Shown: in pieces, positions 20,959 through 31,870 of the stretch | Position numbering within the stretch: the first letter of the stretch is position 1 | How the letters are laid out: every line of letters begins with the position of its first letter | Assembly (NCBI GenBank): GCA_000149225.2 | Contig: CM000687.1 | Location: 1 to 47,500, forward strand | DNA length: 47,500 nucleotides | DNA from: Lachancea kluyveri NRRL Y-12651 | Taxonomy: Eukaryota > Ascomycota > Saccharomycetes > Saccharomycetales > Saccharomycetaceae | Direction of reading: 5' to 3' | Position numbers and translations under genes: made by a program | Notes under the pieces: model-generated | The model's input: only the letters and a program-made list of their open reading frames with translations | What the model was told of the DNA's origin: nothing | Database searches by the model: none

Positions 20959-22908
20959 ATGGGTACTGGTAAAAAGGAAAAGCAAAGAAGAGTTCGTGAA
21001 GGTGACACTAGAGATGGTAACTTGAGAGTTAAAGGTGAAAACTTTTACAGAGATGCCAAGAAAGTTCAACTTCTGAACATGTATAAGGGTGGTAAATCCA
21101 TTCGCAATAAAAATGGTGATTTAATTAGAGCTGCCCCCTTACAGGATACAGCATTACCATCTGCTAGAGTTCAACCCGACCGCCGTTGGTTTGGTAATAC
21201 AAGAGTCATTTCACAAGATGCATTGCAACATTTTAGAGATGCACTAGGTGAAACTCAACATGACAACTACCAAGTGTTACTAAAAAGAAATAAGCTTCCA
21301 ATGTCCCTGCTAGAGGAAAAAGATACTACTGAATCTCCTACTGCGAAAATCTTGGAAACTGAAAGCTTTCAACAAGTTTTTGGCCCAAAGGCTCAAAGGA
21401 AAAAGCCTAGAGTTGCCACCTCTAGTTTAGAGGAGTTGGCTCAGGCCAGTGAAACTGATAACAAGGTTTATGAGGAAAAACAGGAGCTGAATGCCACTTT
21501 AGGGTTGATGGGTAACGGTACAGATGAAGAAGACGGTTGGTCACAAATTGCAAAAGAAGCCATTTTCCATAAGGGTCAATCAAAACGTATTTGGAATGAA
21601 TTGTACAAAGTTATTGACTCCTCGGATGTTGTAATTCATGTCCTAGATGCCAGAGATCCAATGGGTACAAGATGCAAATCTGTCGAGGAATATATGAAGA
21701 AGGAAACTCCACACAAACATCTAATTTTTGTTTTAAATAAGTGTGACTTGGTTCCTACTTGGGTTGCAGTATGTTTTTTTTTTTCTCCAATTTATTCACC
21801 ATTTTAATCAGGACCAGGACAACATTCAAACTTATGATTCACCAAAACTCTTTGTCAGGGCGTTTTCTATTCCACCGAGAATACAATTCATCAACGAAAA
21901 GGTCTGTTACAGTTTTGGAAGATTAATACCACTCGCCTTCTACTTTTCTCCCGTTCTGGGAGAACTTGGGTAGAAACAGGTGGGTAACCACCGTTTTGGT
22001 GGTATGCCACCGCTTTTAGAGTGAGGAGGATCTTCAGAGTTAAGCTTTGGATGGGTACACCCCTTCAAGATAATTCCATTGCTTGTAGTAATGAACCTCA
22101 CATTATAATTATAGTTATTTTTCGTTTGATGGTCCTGAAACAGGTGAAACTAGTTTCAAAATACTAACTTTACTAAATTTAGGCCGCTTGGGTTAAACAT
22201 TTGTCCAAAGATCGTCCAACTCTAGCCTTCCACGCCTCTATCACTAACTCTTTTGGTAAGGGTTCTCTGATTCAACTGTTGCGTCAATTTGCCCAGTTGC
22301 ACACTGACAGGAAGCAGATATCCGTTGGATTCATTGGTTACCCAAATACTGGTAAGTCATCTATTATCAATACTTTGAGAAAAAAGAAGGTTTGTCAAGT
22401 AGCTCCAATTCCTGGTGAGACCAAGGTTTGGCAATATATTACCTTAATGAAGAGAATTTTCCTTATCGATTGTCCGGGTATTGTCCCACCATCAAGTAAG
22501 GATACCGAGGAAGATATTCTTTTCAGAGGTGTCGTCAGAGTTGAGCATGTTTCTAATCCAGAGCAGTATATTCCGGGCGTATTAAGACGTTGTAAAGTGC
22601 AGCACTTAGAAAGAACATACGAAATATCCGGTTGGAAAGATTCTACCGAATTTATAGAACTACTGGCCAGGAAACATGGTAGATTACTTAAAGGTGGTGA
22701 ACCAGATGAAAGTGGTATTGCTAAGCAGGTGTTAAACGATTTCAACAGAGGTAAAATCCCATGGTTTGTTCCACCACCAGAAAAGGATGACCAAAAAGCT
22801 GAAGATGGCGAGAAAAAGAAGGCTGGTGAAAAAAGGAGCGCAGATGACAACGAAGAGCAAAAGGAAAACACAAAGGTCTCCAAAAAGGCTAAGAAGTCCA
22901 CGGCTTAG
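20959..22908 (+). CDS. NOG2: Nog2 (Nug2), 60S biogenesis GTPase, one intron
   Basis: Nog2 is a circularly permuted GTPase that binds pre-60S particles in the nucleus and acts before export. Exon 1 is 20959-21768 (270 codons) and exon 2 is 22183-22908 (241 codons plus stop), giving 511 residues (S. cerevisiae 486). GTPase motifs occur in permuted order: G4 NKCD at the end of exon 1, then G1 GYPNTGKSS and G3 DCPG in exon 2. Splicing joins LVPTWVA to AAWVKHLS, as in S. cerevisiae, in phase 0. The N-terminus [15 protein letters not shown] matches the family. The C-terminus is a lysine-rich tail, slightly longer than in S. cerevisiae. It lies between ESF2 and POP2 as on S. cerevisiae chromosome XIV. 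Confidence 0.96.
21769..22182 (+). other. NOG2 spliceosomal intron
   Basis: The 414-bp intron has a consensus 5' site GTATGT at 21769, branch point TACTAAC at 22162-22168 and 3' site TTTAG at 22178-22182. It sits at the same codon as the S. cerevisiae NOG2 intron, which hosts snR191. Confidence 0.95.
21832..22105 (+). ncRNA. snR191: H/ACA snoRNA inside the NOG2 intron (snR191-like)
   Basis: S. cerevisiae snR191 (25S rRNA pseudouridylation guide) is encoded in the NOG2 intron. Here an ACA box at 22100-22102 stands three bases from the proposed end. It is preceded by a 3' hairpin closed by GTGAGG (22021-22026) and CCTCAC (22096-22101). A near-consensus hinge (AGAGTG) starts at 22018. Just before it, arms 21979-21983 and 22007-22011 (GGTGG/CCACC) enclose arms 21988-21992 and 21998-22002 (CCACC/GGTGG), like a hairpin with an internal pocket. 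The 5' end is only estimated from the known 274-nt length. Target pairing was not checked. Confidence 0.65.
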
Positions 22909-23415
22909 ACATATTCATTCCTTTTTTGTAACTTTACTGCATTGTATGTAAATTAGATTTTATAGGGTTATTTTATCGTGCTACTGCTAAAGGGGCGCCA
23001 GAAAGGCCTTGAAAAACACGGTCAATCATAATATCTTGACATTCGGAGTTCCTTTACTTCTAGAATAGGCTCTATGGGCTAGCTAGACAGGGTATTTCAT
23101 TATTATTTCCAAGCATTTCCAGTATTGATTTGCACGATTAGAGCAAGGTTACTTACACAAGGTTAAAAGACCTAACAAAAGCAATTAGACAACCCAAGCT
23201 CTGTTATTTGTGTCAAGTATACGCTAACTTTTTTTCTTGCCATTATTTTCTTCTGTCGATAAGTTCGTTGGCGACAATTTGTGCTGGCGCGACGCTTTTA
23301 CGACAAATAGTCTTGAAAGACCAGGGGAAAATTTGATGGCTTAATTTTTTAATCGAGACAACCACTCCAATGTATAGAAAGAAGAGCAGCAAATAGAGAT
23401 ACCTGAGTATCGATT
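22909..23415. other. NOG2-POP2 intergenic region
   Basis: About 500 bp between tandem genes: the NOG2 3' region and the POP2 promoter. I recognise no RNA gene or regulatory motif with confidence. Confidence 0.5.
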
Positions 23416-23481
23416 ATGCAATCAATAAACAGCCAAATACATGGATTTACCAATGGGGAACATTTTTTTCCGCCACAAGGC

Positions 23482-23512
<31 letters not shown>

Positions 23513-24489
23513 AGCAGCAGCCACCAGGACTGGGTCCTCAAATATTCTCACCACAGATCAGTCAAGCCAGATTGCTCTCGCAGCAACAGGCCAGTATGAT
23601 TTCTGGTATGCATGGTGTTGAAAATAACCAAGATTTACAAAACGTTTACTTATTGAAGCAAAAGTTAGATGCTGCTAACGCGGCCTTTGGTCAACAAGAA
23701 GCTCAACAACCAGGAATACTAAATAACGTGAATTCTAGGACCACCGGTGTCCCTCCAGGCGTCAACATTTTACAGCAAGGTACATCGAGCTTAGCGCCAC
23801 CTCCAGGCACTTTACCACCACAGATCGTCGTGGGCCCATCTATGGTTCCACCTCCAAACCACTTGTTAGTGCGCGATGTTTGGAGTAATAATTTAAGCTC
23901 TGAGTTTGCTTCCATTCGTAAATTAATTGACCAGTACAACTATGTTTCTATTAGTACTGAGTTTGTTGGAACCATAGCAAGACCAATTGGCAACTTTAGA
24001 TCTAAAAATGATTACCACTACCAGACCATGCGTACAAATGTTGACTTTTTGAACCCAGTACAAATTGGTATATCTTTAAGTGATGCTTCTGGTAGTAAAC
24101 CAGAAAATGTGCCATCTACCTGGCAGTTTAATTTCCAGTTTGACGTCACAAAGGAAATGGTTTCCGCCGAATCGCTGGAGCTACTAAAAAAGTCTGGAAT
24201 CAATTTTGAGAAACATCAAACAATGGGAGTTGATCCATTTGAATTTGCGCAGTTAATGATGGACTCTGGTCTACTGCTTTCAGACCAAACTACATGGCTG
24301 AGTTATCATGCAGCATATGACTTTGGGTTTTTGGTTAACATTTTAATGAATGATTCTATGCCCAACAACAAAGAGGACTATGAATCTTGGGTCCAGAAAT
24401 TTATGCCAAATTTTTACGATTTGAACTTAATAAACAAATTCATCCAGGATATAACTAAACAACAGTCCCAACAGCAGCAACAATCTCAA

Positions 24490-24521
<32 letters not shown>

Positions 24522-24711
24522 GTATAGCTTGGAATCAATGGCTGACGAGCTTGGAATTCCACGCTTCCCATTATTTTCTACAACGGGTGGCCAGAGCTTA
24601 TTAGCATTGCTGACTTTTACCTACCTTTGTAAAATGTCCATGCACAAACTACCAAATGGGGTAGATTTTGCCAATTACAAGAATCTCATCTACGGTATCA
24701 CTAGTGAATAG
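23416..24711 (+). CDS. POP2: Pop2/Caf1, Ccr4-Not deadenylase subunit
   Basis: The 431-residue Caf1-family protein is the cytoplasmic Ccr4-Not subunit that links Ccr4 to Not1. The N-terminal 150 residues are low-complexity, with a 13-glutamine run at 23-35. The DEDD nuclease fold starts near residue 155 (VRDVWSNNLSSEFASIRKLI). As in S. cerevisiae, the first catalytic aspartate is replaced: the motif reads SISTEFVG, with S180 and E182, instead of DTEF. A second glutamine-rich insert (about residues 350-370) interrupts the C-terminal half before YSLESMADELGIPR. Both inserts are encoded by mixed CAA/CAG codons. Its partner CDC39 (NOT1) lies at the other end of this window. Convergent with OXP1. 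Confidence 0.95.
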
Positions 24712-25192
24712 ATAGCATGGGCTGTCCGCAAGTGTAATATTTTCTATAGTTAATACAGTATCCATCCACTTAACGGAATAACTGCCAATTTACCTGGTTA
24801 AGAATAATAATTGAGATATAGTGTGCTGGACAAGAGCAACGGCTTTTCATATATATTAACATACGCTTATGCCAACACTTCTCAATTGGTCATTCACTAC
24901 TAGCTCCTTGGTATTTAGTGGCATGCGTCAAAGAAGCAGCCAACCCACAACGTTAGGAACACTATGAAAGTTGTGGTGCATTTTTTTTTGTTGAAACTCA
25001 AGCCCCGCAAAATGCTTCTTAGCAGAGAAGGTTTTGCCATCTAGGAAATCGCTTTCCTCCTCAGCAAAAGTGCCAGTAGTGAGTTGCTTAAATTTACTTT
25101 TCCATATCTAGAACATAATACCAGACCACAGGATGTTTAGATTTTTTGAATAACATGGTATACGACTATTTACAACCTTGATTACGGACATG
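24712..25192. other. Convergent POP2-OXP1 intergenic region
   Basis: About 480 bp between two 3' ends. It has short A/T runs (for example T9 at 24981-24989) and no recognisable gene. It coincides with one end of the inverted block described in the findings. Confidence 0.5.
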
Positions 25193-28100
25193 TTAAACGG
25201 TACCATACCCACCACCACCTGGACTCATAATAATAACACGGTCACCTGGTTTGGCGTTTATAGTATTTCTTCCACCTATATTGATAACAGCACCGGTGTC
25301 CTGACGAATCCACAAGTTTATGCCACGGGCGCCGTCTCCACCCCCTTCAATACCATGAGGTGCATTAACACGACGTTCGGACAATATAGAAGCTTGGACC
25401 GGAACACGAAACTCCACATCCCTAATAGCACCATTACCACCCTTATATTTACCACCACCCCCGGAGCCTTGCCTGATCGAAAACTCTCTTAAAATAACTG
25501 GGTATCTTCTTTCAAATATCTCAACGTCGGTCATTCTAGTGTTTGTCATGTTGGTGTGAACTGCATGCGTACCGTTCCAACCAGATCCCCGCCAAGAGTC
25601 TCCGCCAGCACCGTGACCGCCGCATATTGTCTCATAGTAGCCAAAGCCTTGGGTATATGCACCGGTTTCCGGATCGTTACCGCCTGTGCCAAATGTGAAG
25701 TTGTTGCAATCGCCTTGGGAATCTCCCATCACCTTGAAGGTTTTCAAAATCACATCTGTTACTCTCTGGGACGTCATGACGTTGCCACCAACAACAGCAA
25801 CACCTTTAGTTGGGCTCAAAATAGATCCTTTCGGGATTTTGATGGTGATTGGCTTCAGACAACCTTGATTTAGTGGGATGTTTTCATCAACGAAGCACCG
25901 CAAACAGTACAGAATAGCGGAGTTGGTGATTGCAACTGGAGCATTTAGATTTCCATAAACCTGAGGAGATGTGCCCTCAAAATCAAAAACATATGATTCC
26001 TTCTCGACATCCAACGTGACTTTTAATTTAATGAGCGAGCCATCGTCCATGTAATCTTCACCAGTAAATTCCGTGGCACCAAAATGTTCGGTTAAAAGTT
26101 TTAGCATCTTTTTGACAGTAGAAGACGCGTTGTCCTGAATAGCCTTCATGTACCTCACTACAACTTCCAGACCAAAATCATCAACTAGGCGCTTGATTAG
26201 TTGTATTCCTCTGGTGTTGGCAGCAATTTGGGCCTTCAAGTCACTGATGTTATCACTTAACCGTCTTGAACCAGAACACCCTGGATATTGAGCTGGTTCG
26301 TCAAATAGTACTCTTTTTACCAGAGCTTCGTCGAATTCGCCCCCTTTAACAACCAATTCAGAATAAATGGCGGCGCCTTCTTCGTATAGTTCTTTGGAAT
26401 TCGGAGGAACAGAGCCTGGCAGAATACCACCAATGTCTGCGTGGTGAGCCCTAGATGCCACGTAAAAGATCAACTCGTTAGAACTTTCAGAAAATGCGGG
26501 AGTAATAATTGTGATATCGGGTAAATGCGTACCTCCAATTTCTGGATGATTGGTGATCAAAACATCGCCGCTTTTTAGTTTGCCTTTCCATAGGTTGGCT
26601 TGCGCAGAAATGCAGGTTGACATAGAGCCCAGATGAACTGGAACATGCGGCGCGTTGGCGACCAAGTTACCATCTGGATCAAACAAAGCACACGAAAAGT
26701 CTAATCTTTCCTTAACGTTAGTAGACACTGAAGTTTTTCTTAACTGGTTACCCATTTGCTCGGCAATATCCATAAACCTGTGGCCAAAAATCGATAATAA
26801 TACAGGATTGACTGTCGTGTTGTCTTTACCGGCACTTTCCTCAGTTTTTGATATGACTTTGATGAAAACGTGCGACTTTAACACAACAGCCTCTGCATTT
26901 GGTGGGATAATATTTGTCTGGGTACCGTCAGCCAAGATAGCAGGTCCTTCGATAACACTTCCCAACGGCATTTCGTCGATCCTATATACCGGTGTTTTGA
27001 CACGCTTGTCATTAAAGTAAACTTTTTTGAAAAAGCTGGATTCCGAGCTAGCGTCAACGTGCCTTCTTCCAAGCCTAGCAAGCTGATTGTCGACAGGTTC
27101 TTCTTTTCTGAAGTTTGATTGCCCAACTGCCCTTACTCTAATATCATCTACGATGATACTTTTGTTTGTGAAAGAAAAGCCAAACTCACGCTTATGCAGT
27201 TGGCTAAAAGTTTCTTCAAAATTCCAACTGTCATTTTCGGTAGTCTGCAGTACCATCAAGCTAGTTTCTGTACCTTCGTATCTTAGGTTTAGGTATTTTT
27301 CAAAAGTGATATCGCTATCTGCAAAGCCCTGTTTATGAAGTTTTGTAGCCGCGATGGAGGATAGCAACTCAAACTTGCCCAAAAGTTTGGCTTTGCTGCC
27401 AGTTTCACTCAAAACAAAGGAGCATGGTTCCTGGGATTCCTCTACGACATTTGCCAAAAACATCCCATATGCCGACAGAATGGCAGAGTATCTGTGAACC
27501 AACACTGTGTCGATACCCAAAGATTCAGCAACGGCAACAGCATGTTGCCCACCAGCGCCACCAAAGGTGACTAATCTATGCTGAGAGATTATGTGACCCT
27601 TTGCCTCAGTCAAAGTTCTGATCGGTCTAGCCATAGCCTCGTTTGCCACCTTGACAAAACCATACGCAACTTCGTCTGGAGACATATCGGTGCCCAAATC
27701 TTTGTTGATAACTTTGGTGAGCTCCATAAACTTTTTAGTCGTGATCTCCAAGTCCAAAGATTCATCCTCGTTTGGGCCAAAAATTTTGGGGAAGAATTCA
27801 GGAACCAAGCGACCTAAAAACAAATTTGCATCCGTAATGGTCAACGGACCACCTTTACGGTAAGCAGCTGGACCTGGCTCTGCAGTTGCAGATTCAGGGC
27901 CGACACGGAATAGACCGTTTTCCCAGAACAAACGAGAACTCCCCCCAGCAGCAACAGTATTTATGTCCAGCTGTGGAGACTGGATCACTATACCAGCAGT
28001 GGTAGTTTCAAAGACATGTTCCAGTTTACCGTCACCAAATCTGCTGACGTCTGTCGATGTACCACCCATATCAAATCCAATTAGTGGAATATTGTTTTCT

Positions 28101-29035
28101 GTGTTGTAACAGGTGGAAGAGTATCCAACGACACCGCCTGCAGGACCTGACAAGATAGCACGCAAACCAGAAAAGCTGTGGGCGTCGACCAAGCCACCGT
28201 CTGATTGCATGAACTGTATGTTCGTGTTTTGGGCGCACGATAGACCTGCTTCGATGTTGTCCAGATACTTTCTGATAACAGGAGTCAAGTAAGCATCCGC
28301 GATGGAACTATTGGCCCGGGGAATAAACTTGATCATGGGAGAGACTTCACAAGACAACGAGACATGGGTGAACCCAATTTCGCGGGCAATTTTACCGACC
28401 AGTTTTTCATGATCTGGAAAAGTGTAGGCATGCAAGAGGGCAACACCTATTGACCGGATGCCAGTGTTATAGACTAGTTGCAGTGTGGATCTAATTCCAG
28501 CTTCATCGGGTTTCTGGAGCACTCTGACGACTTCGCCACTCTTACCAATTACAGTACCTTCTGCAATGCTAGCAGTAGATTTTTCGTTTTTCGGATCCTC
28601 GGAGTAATCTTCTAGGGTAACTCTTTCGTCTATTTCTACTACCATTTCATATAAAGGTGATGGCCTCTTTATAGCTAAATCAAAAATCTTGGGCCTTGTT
28701 TGATTACCAATGAGCAAAGCATCTTTGAAACCCGTTGTGGTTACTAGGGCACAGCGCTCACCATTTCTTTCTAAGGCACAGTTGGTCGCTAAGGTGGTAC
28801 CCATTCTAATACTGTCAACATCAGAGATATTCAAAACTGTTCCACGAGGGATTGCCTTCTTTTGGAAAATCTCTAATAAACGTCTGATACCCTCTAATGG
28901 TGCATCAGGATAATTCTTTGGATCCACTGATAACAACTTGATTACGACATCGTCTTCAGGCTTGCCAGATCCTGGATTACCTATGCAGTCTGTAAAAGTA
29001 CCGCCTCTGTCAATCGCAATTTTAATGCCACCCAT
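25193..29035 (-). CDS. OXP1: 5-oxoprolinase (ATP-hydrolysing)
   Basis: The 1280-residue cytosolic enzyme (S. cerevisiae Oxp1, 1286) opens 5-oxo-L-proline to glutamate with ATP, in glutathione turnover. The N-terminal half is a hydantoinase A domain with the nucleotide-binding start IAIDRGGTFTDC, then GGVVGYSS and GFDMGGTSTDVSRFGDG (about residue 330). The C-terminal half is a hydantoinase B domain (VHLGSMSTCISAQ, ITNHPEIGGTHLPDITI, SRAHHADIGG) ending GGGGYGTV. All family blocks are present and the frame is uninterrupted. In S. cerevisiae (YKL215C) the gene is near a chromosome end; here it stands at the junction of an inverted block, between POP2 and MSO1. Confidence 0.96.
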   Translation of the reverse strand: MGGIKIAIDRGGTFTDCIGNPGSGKPEDDVVIKLLSVDPKNYPDAPLEGIRRLLEIFQKKAIPRGTVLNISDVDSIRMGTTLATNCALERNGERCALVTTTGFKDALLIGNQTRPKIFDLAIKRPSPLYEMVVEIDERVTLEDYSEDPKNEKSTASIAEGTVIGKSGEVVRVLQKPDEAGIRSTLQLVYNTGIRSIGVALLHAYTFPDHEKLVGKIAREIGFTHVSLSCEVSPMIKFIPRANSSIADAYLTPVIRKYLDNIEAGLSCAQNTNIQFMQSDGGLVDAHSFSGLRAILSGPAGGVVGYSSTCYNTENNIPLIGFDMGGTSTDVSRFGDGKLEHVFETTTAGIVIQSPQLDINTVAAGGSSRLFWENGLFRVGPESATAEPGPAAYRKGGPLTITDANLFLGRLVPEFFPKIFGPNEDESLDLEITTKKFMELTKVINKDLGTDMSPDEVAYGFVKVANEAMARPIRTLTEAKGHIISQHRLVTFGGAGGQHAVAVAESLGIDTVLVHRYSAILSAYGMFLANVVEESQEPCSFVLSETGSKAKLLGKFELLSSIAATKLHKQGFADSDITFEKYLNLRYEGTETSLMVLQTTENDSWNFEETFSQLHKREFGFSFTNKSIIVDDIRVRAVGQSNFRKEEPVDNQLARLGRRHVDASSESSFFKKVYFNDKRVKTPVYRIDEMPLGSVIEGPAILADGTQTNIIPPNAEAVVLKSHVFIKVISKTEESAGKDNTTVNPVLLSIFGHRFMDIAEQMGNQLRKTSVSTNVKERLDFSCALFDPDGNLVANAPHVPVHLGSMSTCISAQANLWKGKLKSGDVLITNHPEIGGTHLPDITIITPAFSESSNELIFYVASRAHHADIGGILPGSVPPNSKELYEEGAAIYSELVVKGGEFDEALVKRVLFDEPAQYPGCSGSRRLSDNISDLKAQIAANTRGIQLIKRLVDDFGLEVVVRYMKAIQDNASSTVKKMLKLLTEHFGATEFTGEDYMDDGSLIKLKVTLDVEKESYVFDFEGTSPQVYGNLNAPVAITNSAILYCLRCFVDENIPLNQGCLKPITIKIPKGSILSPTKGVAVVGGNVMTSQRVTDVILKTFKVMGDSQGDCNNFTFGTGGNDPETGAYTQGFGYYETICGGHGAGGDSWRGSGWNGTHAVHTNMTNTRMTDVEIFERRYPVILREFSIRQGSGGGGKYKGGNGAIRDVEFRVPVQASILSERRVNAPHGIEGGGDGARGINLWIRQDTGAVINIGGRNTINAKPGDRVIIMSPGGGGYGTV

Positions 29036-30200
29036 GTTCTATGGTATGGCTGACCTATAACATGGTGTTATATGTCAACGTGGATTGATATCTTGATATC
29101 TTTTTACGTGGAAAAAGTAGCAAAGCCCGCAGAATTCTTAGAAGCGGGAAACTTATGTGTGACAACCGGATAATTATCTTATAGTTGGTTATAAACAGAA
29201 ATATCAACTGCGTTTTCCCGCTTTAAAAGACTTGAAATACAACAGGTCAAGTAGCAGCTTTTTTGGTAGATATTTATACCTGGGTTTTTAAATCCAGTAG
29301 AACACTTGAGTATTTATGTTCTTGTTAGACGGAAAACGTAATCAGAATATTCACCGCACTATGCGCTAAGAAAACAAATATTTTTTGCTTACCAAGATAA
29401 CATTCAATTTTCTTGAAGGCAGAGAATCATTCGAATGTTTAGCCTTTCACCCCATCTTCGACTTTGAATCTGCTAAAACGTAACGTTTTTACTTAAATAT
29501 GTCCAAAGAACCTGTAACATTTTACACAATATTAACTACACATTCGTTCCACGGTATACTTGAAGTTTAAGTTTAGAAAGGAGAGTGTTGATTTTTCTTT
29601 TTTTTTAAAGAAAGTAGTGTAACTGAATTTTTGTGAATACCCTTGACTAGATGCTCGGCTGCTTTTCCTATGCTGGTGTAAGTACCTTGAAAGGTCTATC
29701 GCATTTTATGCTTGATTTTAGTTGAAATAAACCCCACTGTAAGAACTAGTACGTTGCAATATATTTATATTTTTATCTTCTTCAATTTTGGTTACATCAG
29801 CTAGATGTTATCGTTTATTCTTGCTCATCTGCAAAATGTAACCATGACTTAGTATGCAGTAGTGTCTGGGTAAATATCTATATGTTCAGTTTTTGGTTTA
29901 CCTTTATAAATGCTTCAGCTCACAGAATAGTCAATTTTGGTTTGAAGTGATACTGTAATTCTCCCTGACCATTTGATAATCTACCCGCCCGTAGCTTGCA
30001 CATAGTTAAACCAAAGGTACATAAATTTGCCTATCATGATATCTAAGACACAGAATCAGTAGATCACACAAATTTTTTATGTTGAATGTACACCTGTAGC
30101 AACGGTTTTTACACCAATAGTTTCAAGGCTCGCCAAAGTGACAAAGTAGTGATAAAACTACTGAAAGTCAGGATAAATGGTAACGTGCCATTGTCAATAA
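29036..30200. other. OXP1 promoter / MSO1 downstream region
   Basis: About 1.2 kb of AT-rich DNA upstream of OXP1. A palindromic GATAATTATC at 29169-29178 could bind GATA-type nitrogen regulators, about 135 bp upstream of the OXP1 ATG; this is weak evidence. No gene or RNA is recognised. Confidence 0.45.
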
Positions 30201-30755
30201 TCAAAAGTCAAATGAAGATTTTTGATTATTGCGTTTTAAACGCTCCCGCATAAGCATTGATGATGACACTTGTTGGCACTGCTGTGTTCCTGCTTGTGTT
30301 GTTTTGCTCTGCCCCCAGTTCACAGTTCGATGTTCGAAACTAGTTTCTTGGGAGTTTTGACTCACTGAAGTCGAGCTAGTATAAATCCTTTGAAAAGACA
30401 TACCAGCAGTTTTTTTAACAGGAGCAGATTCTAGTGCTATCTTTGTTTGATGCTCTGTTGAAGATGTTGCCCGTACTGCCCCAGCTCCTCTTGGGTCATG
30501 TACATGTCCCTTTTGCTTCCGTAACACTTTTTCTTCATTTGGTAGCTCCTCTTTATGACCCAGCCAATCTGGGTATCCTTGAAAAGGTTCTTGTTTAGTA
30601 TAATGCTTTACCAGAGCCTTATGTACCAAGGTTGAAGTTGGCGTGTCACCATCGTGCTCTGATTTTAGTGAAAGTTGTGAAAGAGATGACGATAATGATT
30701 TTGTAGAAGATTTGAATTTATTCCAAAATCCGCCAGATTCGTGGGTATTAGACAT
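30201..30755 (-). CDS. MSO1: Mso1, Sec1-binding secretory factor
   Basis: The 184-residue protein (S. cerevisiae 210) is thought to act with Sec1 in exocytic vesicle docking and in prospore membrane formation. The N-terminus FWNKFKSSTKSLSSSLSQLSL is the amphipathic, lipid-binding-like start seen in Mso1. TLVHKALVKHYTKQEPFQGYPDWLGHKEELPNEE is the Sec1-binding region. The rest is low-complexity and polar. It lies next to LYS9 on the same strand, as in S. cerevisiae (YNR049C-YNR050C). Identification rests on the N-terminal half and on gene order. Confidence 0.82.
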   Translation of the reverse strand: MSNTHESGGFWNKFKSSTKSLSSSLSQLSLKSEHDGDTPTSTLVHKALVKHYTKQEPFQGYPDWLGHKEELPNEEKVLRKQKGHVHDPRGAGAVRATSSTEHQTKIALESAPVKKTAGMSFQRIYTSSTSVSQNSQETSFEHRTVNWGQSKTTQAGTQQCQQVSSSMLMRERLKRNNQKSSFDF

Positions 30756-31034
30756 TTCTGAGATTTCCTTAATTGTATCTTTTAACTATGCCGTTTCAAT
30801 TGGTCACTGTTCCGTAAATTGAAGAATTGTTTGACGTGGAATATCAATATCTGATGATAATAATTTGGGACTTCAAGTAAAAATGATAGTCTTCGTAAAA
30901 AGGTATATAATAATACATCGCAGAACAGGATTTGGATAAGTACGAGTCTGCGTCCAAGTATTCCAATATAACCAAGCATTTGCGGAGGAAATCAGAGACA
31001 GGGGTCTATCCTGTTTGATAAATAGTTCAAAAAG

Positions 31035-31660
31035 ATGCAAAAAAACTTGAACAGATTTGGGCAACTTGTTGTCACTGAAAAGGAAGCCCTTCCTGTCGAG
31101 AAAAGAACTGATATCTTGTTTCGCAAGCCGGCGGGCTCAAATTGAAACAGCTCAACATGCTTATCTAGAACATAGTATCGTTCAACACCGCTGAATCATC
31201 CGCATTCCGTGGATTTCCGGGAGCTGCAGATTTATACGTTAGACAATTTCCATCTCATCTAAAGGATTAGTCAAAAAGTTAGAATATCATAGTCAGTTGG
31301 AGCTTCAAATGAAGGAAAAGCTAAAAAAAAAATAAACAAACAAACGTAAACGCTTTATTTGATATATGGTCTTGCGGTGACTATCGAAGTTACTTTTTAA
31401 GCATGGTCTGATTTATTCCTAATCAGCCTGTAATCCGGGAGGAGTTCTTGACGAAGGAACACATTCAAGCAGAGGAAGTTTTCAGAATTTACGCCATAGA
31501 TAGAATTTTTCGATATTAGTAAGGAGCCTTTAGAAGGTGAGAACAATAGATACGCTCTAACTGGTACTCTTGGGGAATACAGCATTGGCTAGAAACCCAA
31601 TTTGGTATCATCTGATAACGATTGCGCATACGCTACAATTCCTATACAGCACTTTGCAAT
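31035..31660 (+). pseudogene. Possible decayed host gene, family unknown
   Basis: Three + strand stretches read like protein but in shifting frames: 31035-31145 (ATG, MQKNLNRFGQLVVTEKEALP...ILFRKPAGSN), about 31190-31265 (TAESSAFRGFPGAADLYVRQ), and about 31500-31590 (IEFFDISKEPLEGENNRYAL). Each is short enough to arise by chance in DNA of this composition, and I recognise no family. The similar direction and the residue mix are the only reasons to list them. Confidence 0.2.
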
Positions 31661-31785
31661 TGGTGAAATTTGATACACAATTTAGAAAAGAGGTGTCACG
31701 ATTTGTTTCAAGGCACAAACGGCATTAAAATAGAGACTATGATGTTTAATGAGAATGTATTTAGACATGTACAACTAAACGTACT

Positions 31786-31786
<1 letters not shown>

Positions 31787-31817
<31 letters not shown>

Positions 31818-31870
31818 CAGTTATAAAAGTCGTTATAGATAAATATCAAAATTAAAAAAAAAAAAAAAAA
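31787..31870. repeat. Long poly-A tracts (30 and 17 bases)
   Basis: A run of 30 A at 31787-31816 and one of 17 A at 31854-31870 flank a short AT-rich spacer. Such tracts exclude nucleosomes and are prone to length errors. No sign of a retroposed copy (target duplication or coding body) was found beside them. Confidence 0.9.
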
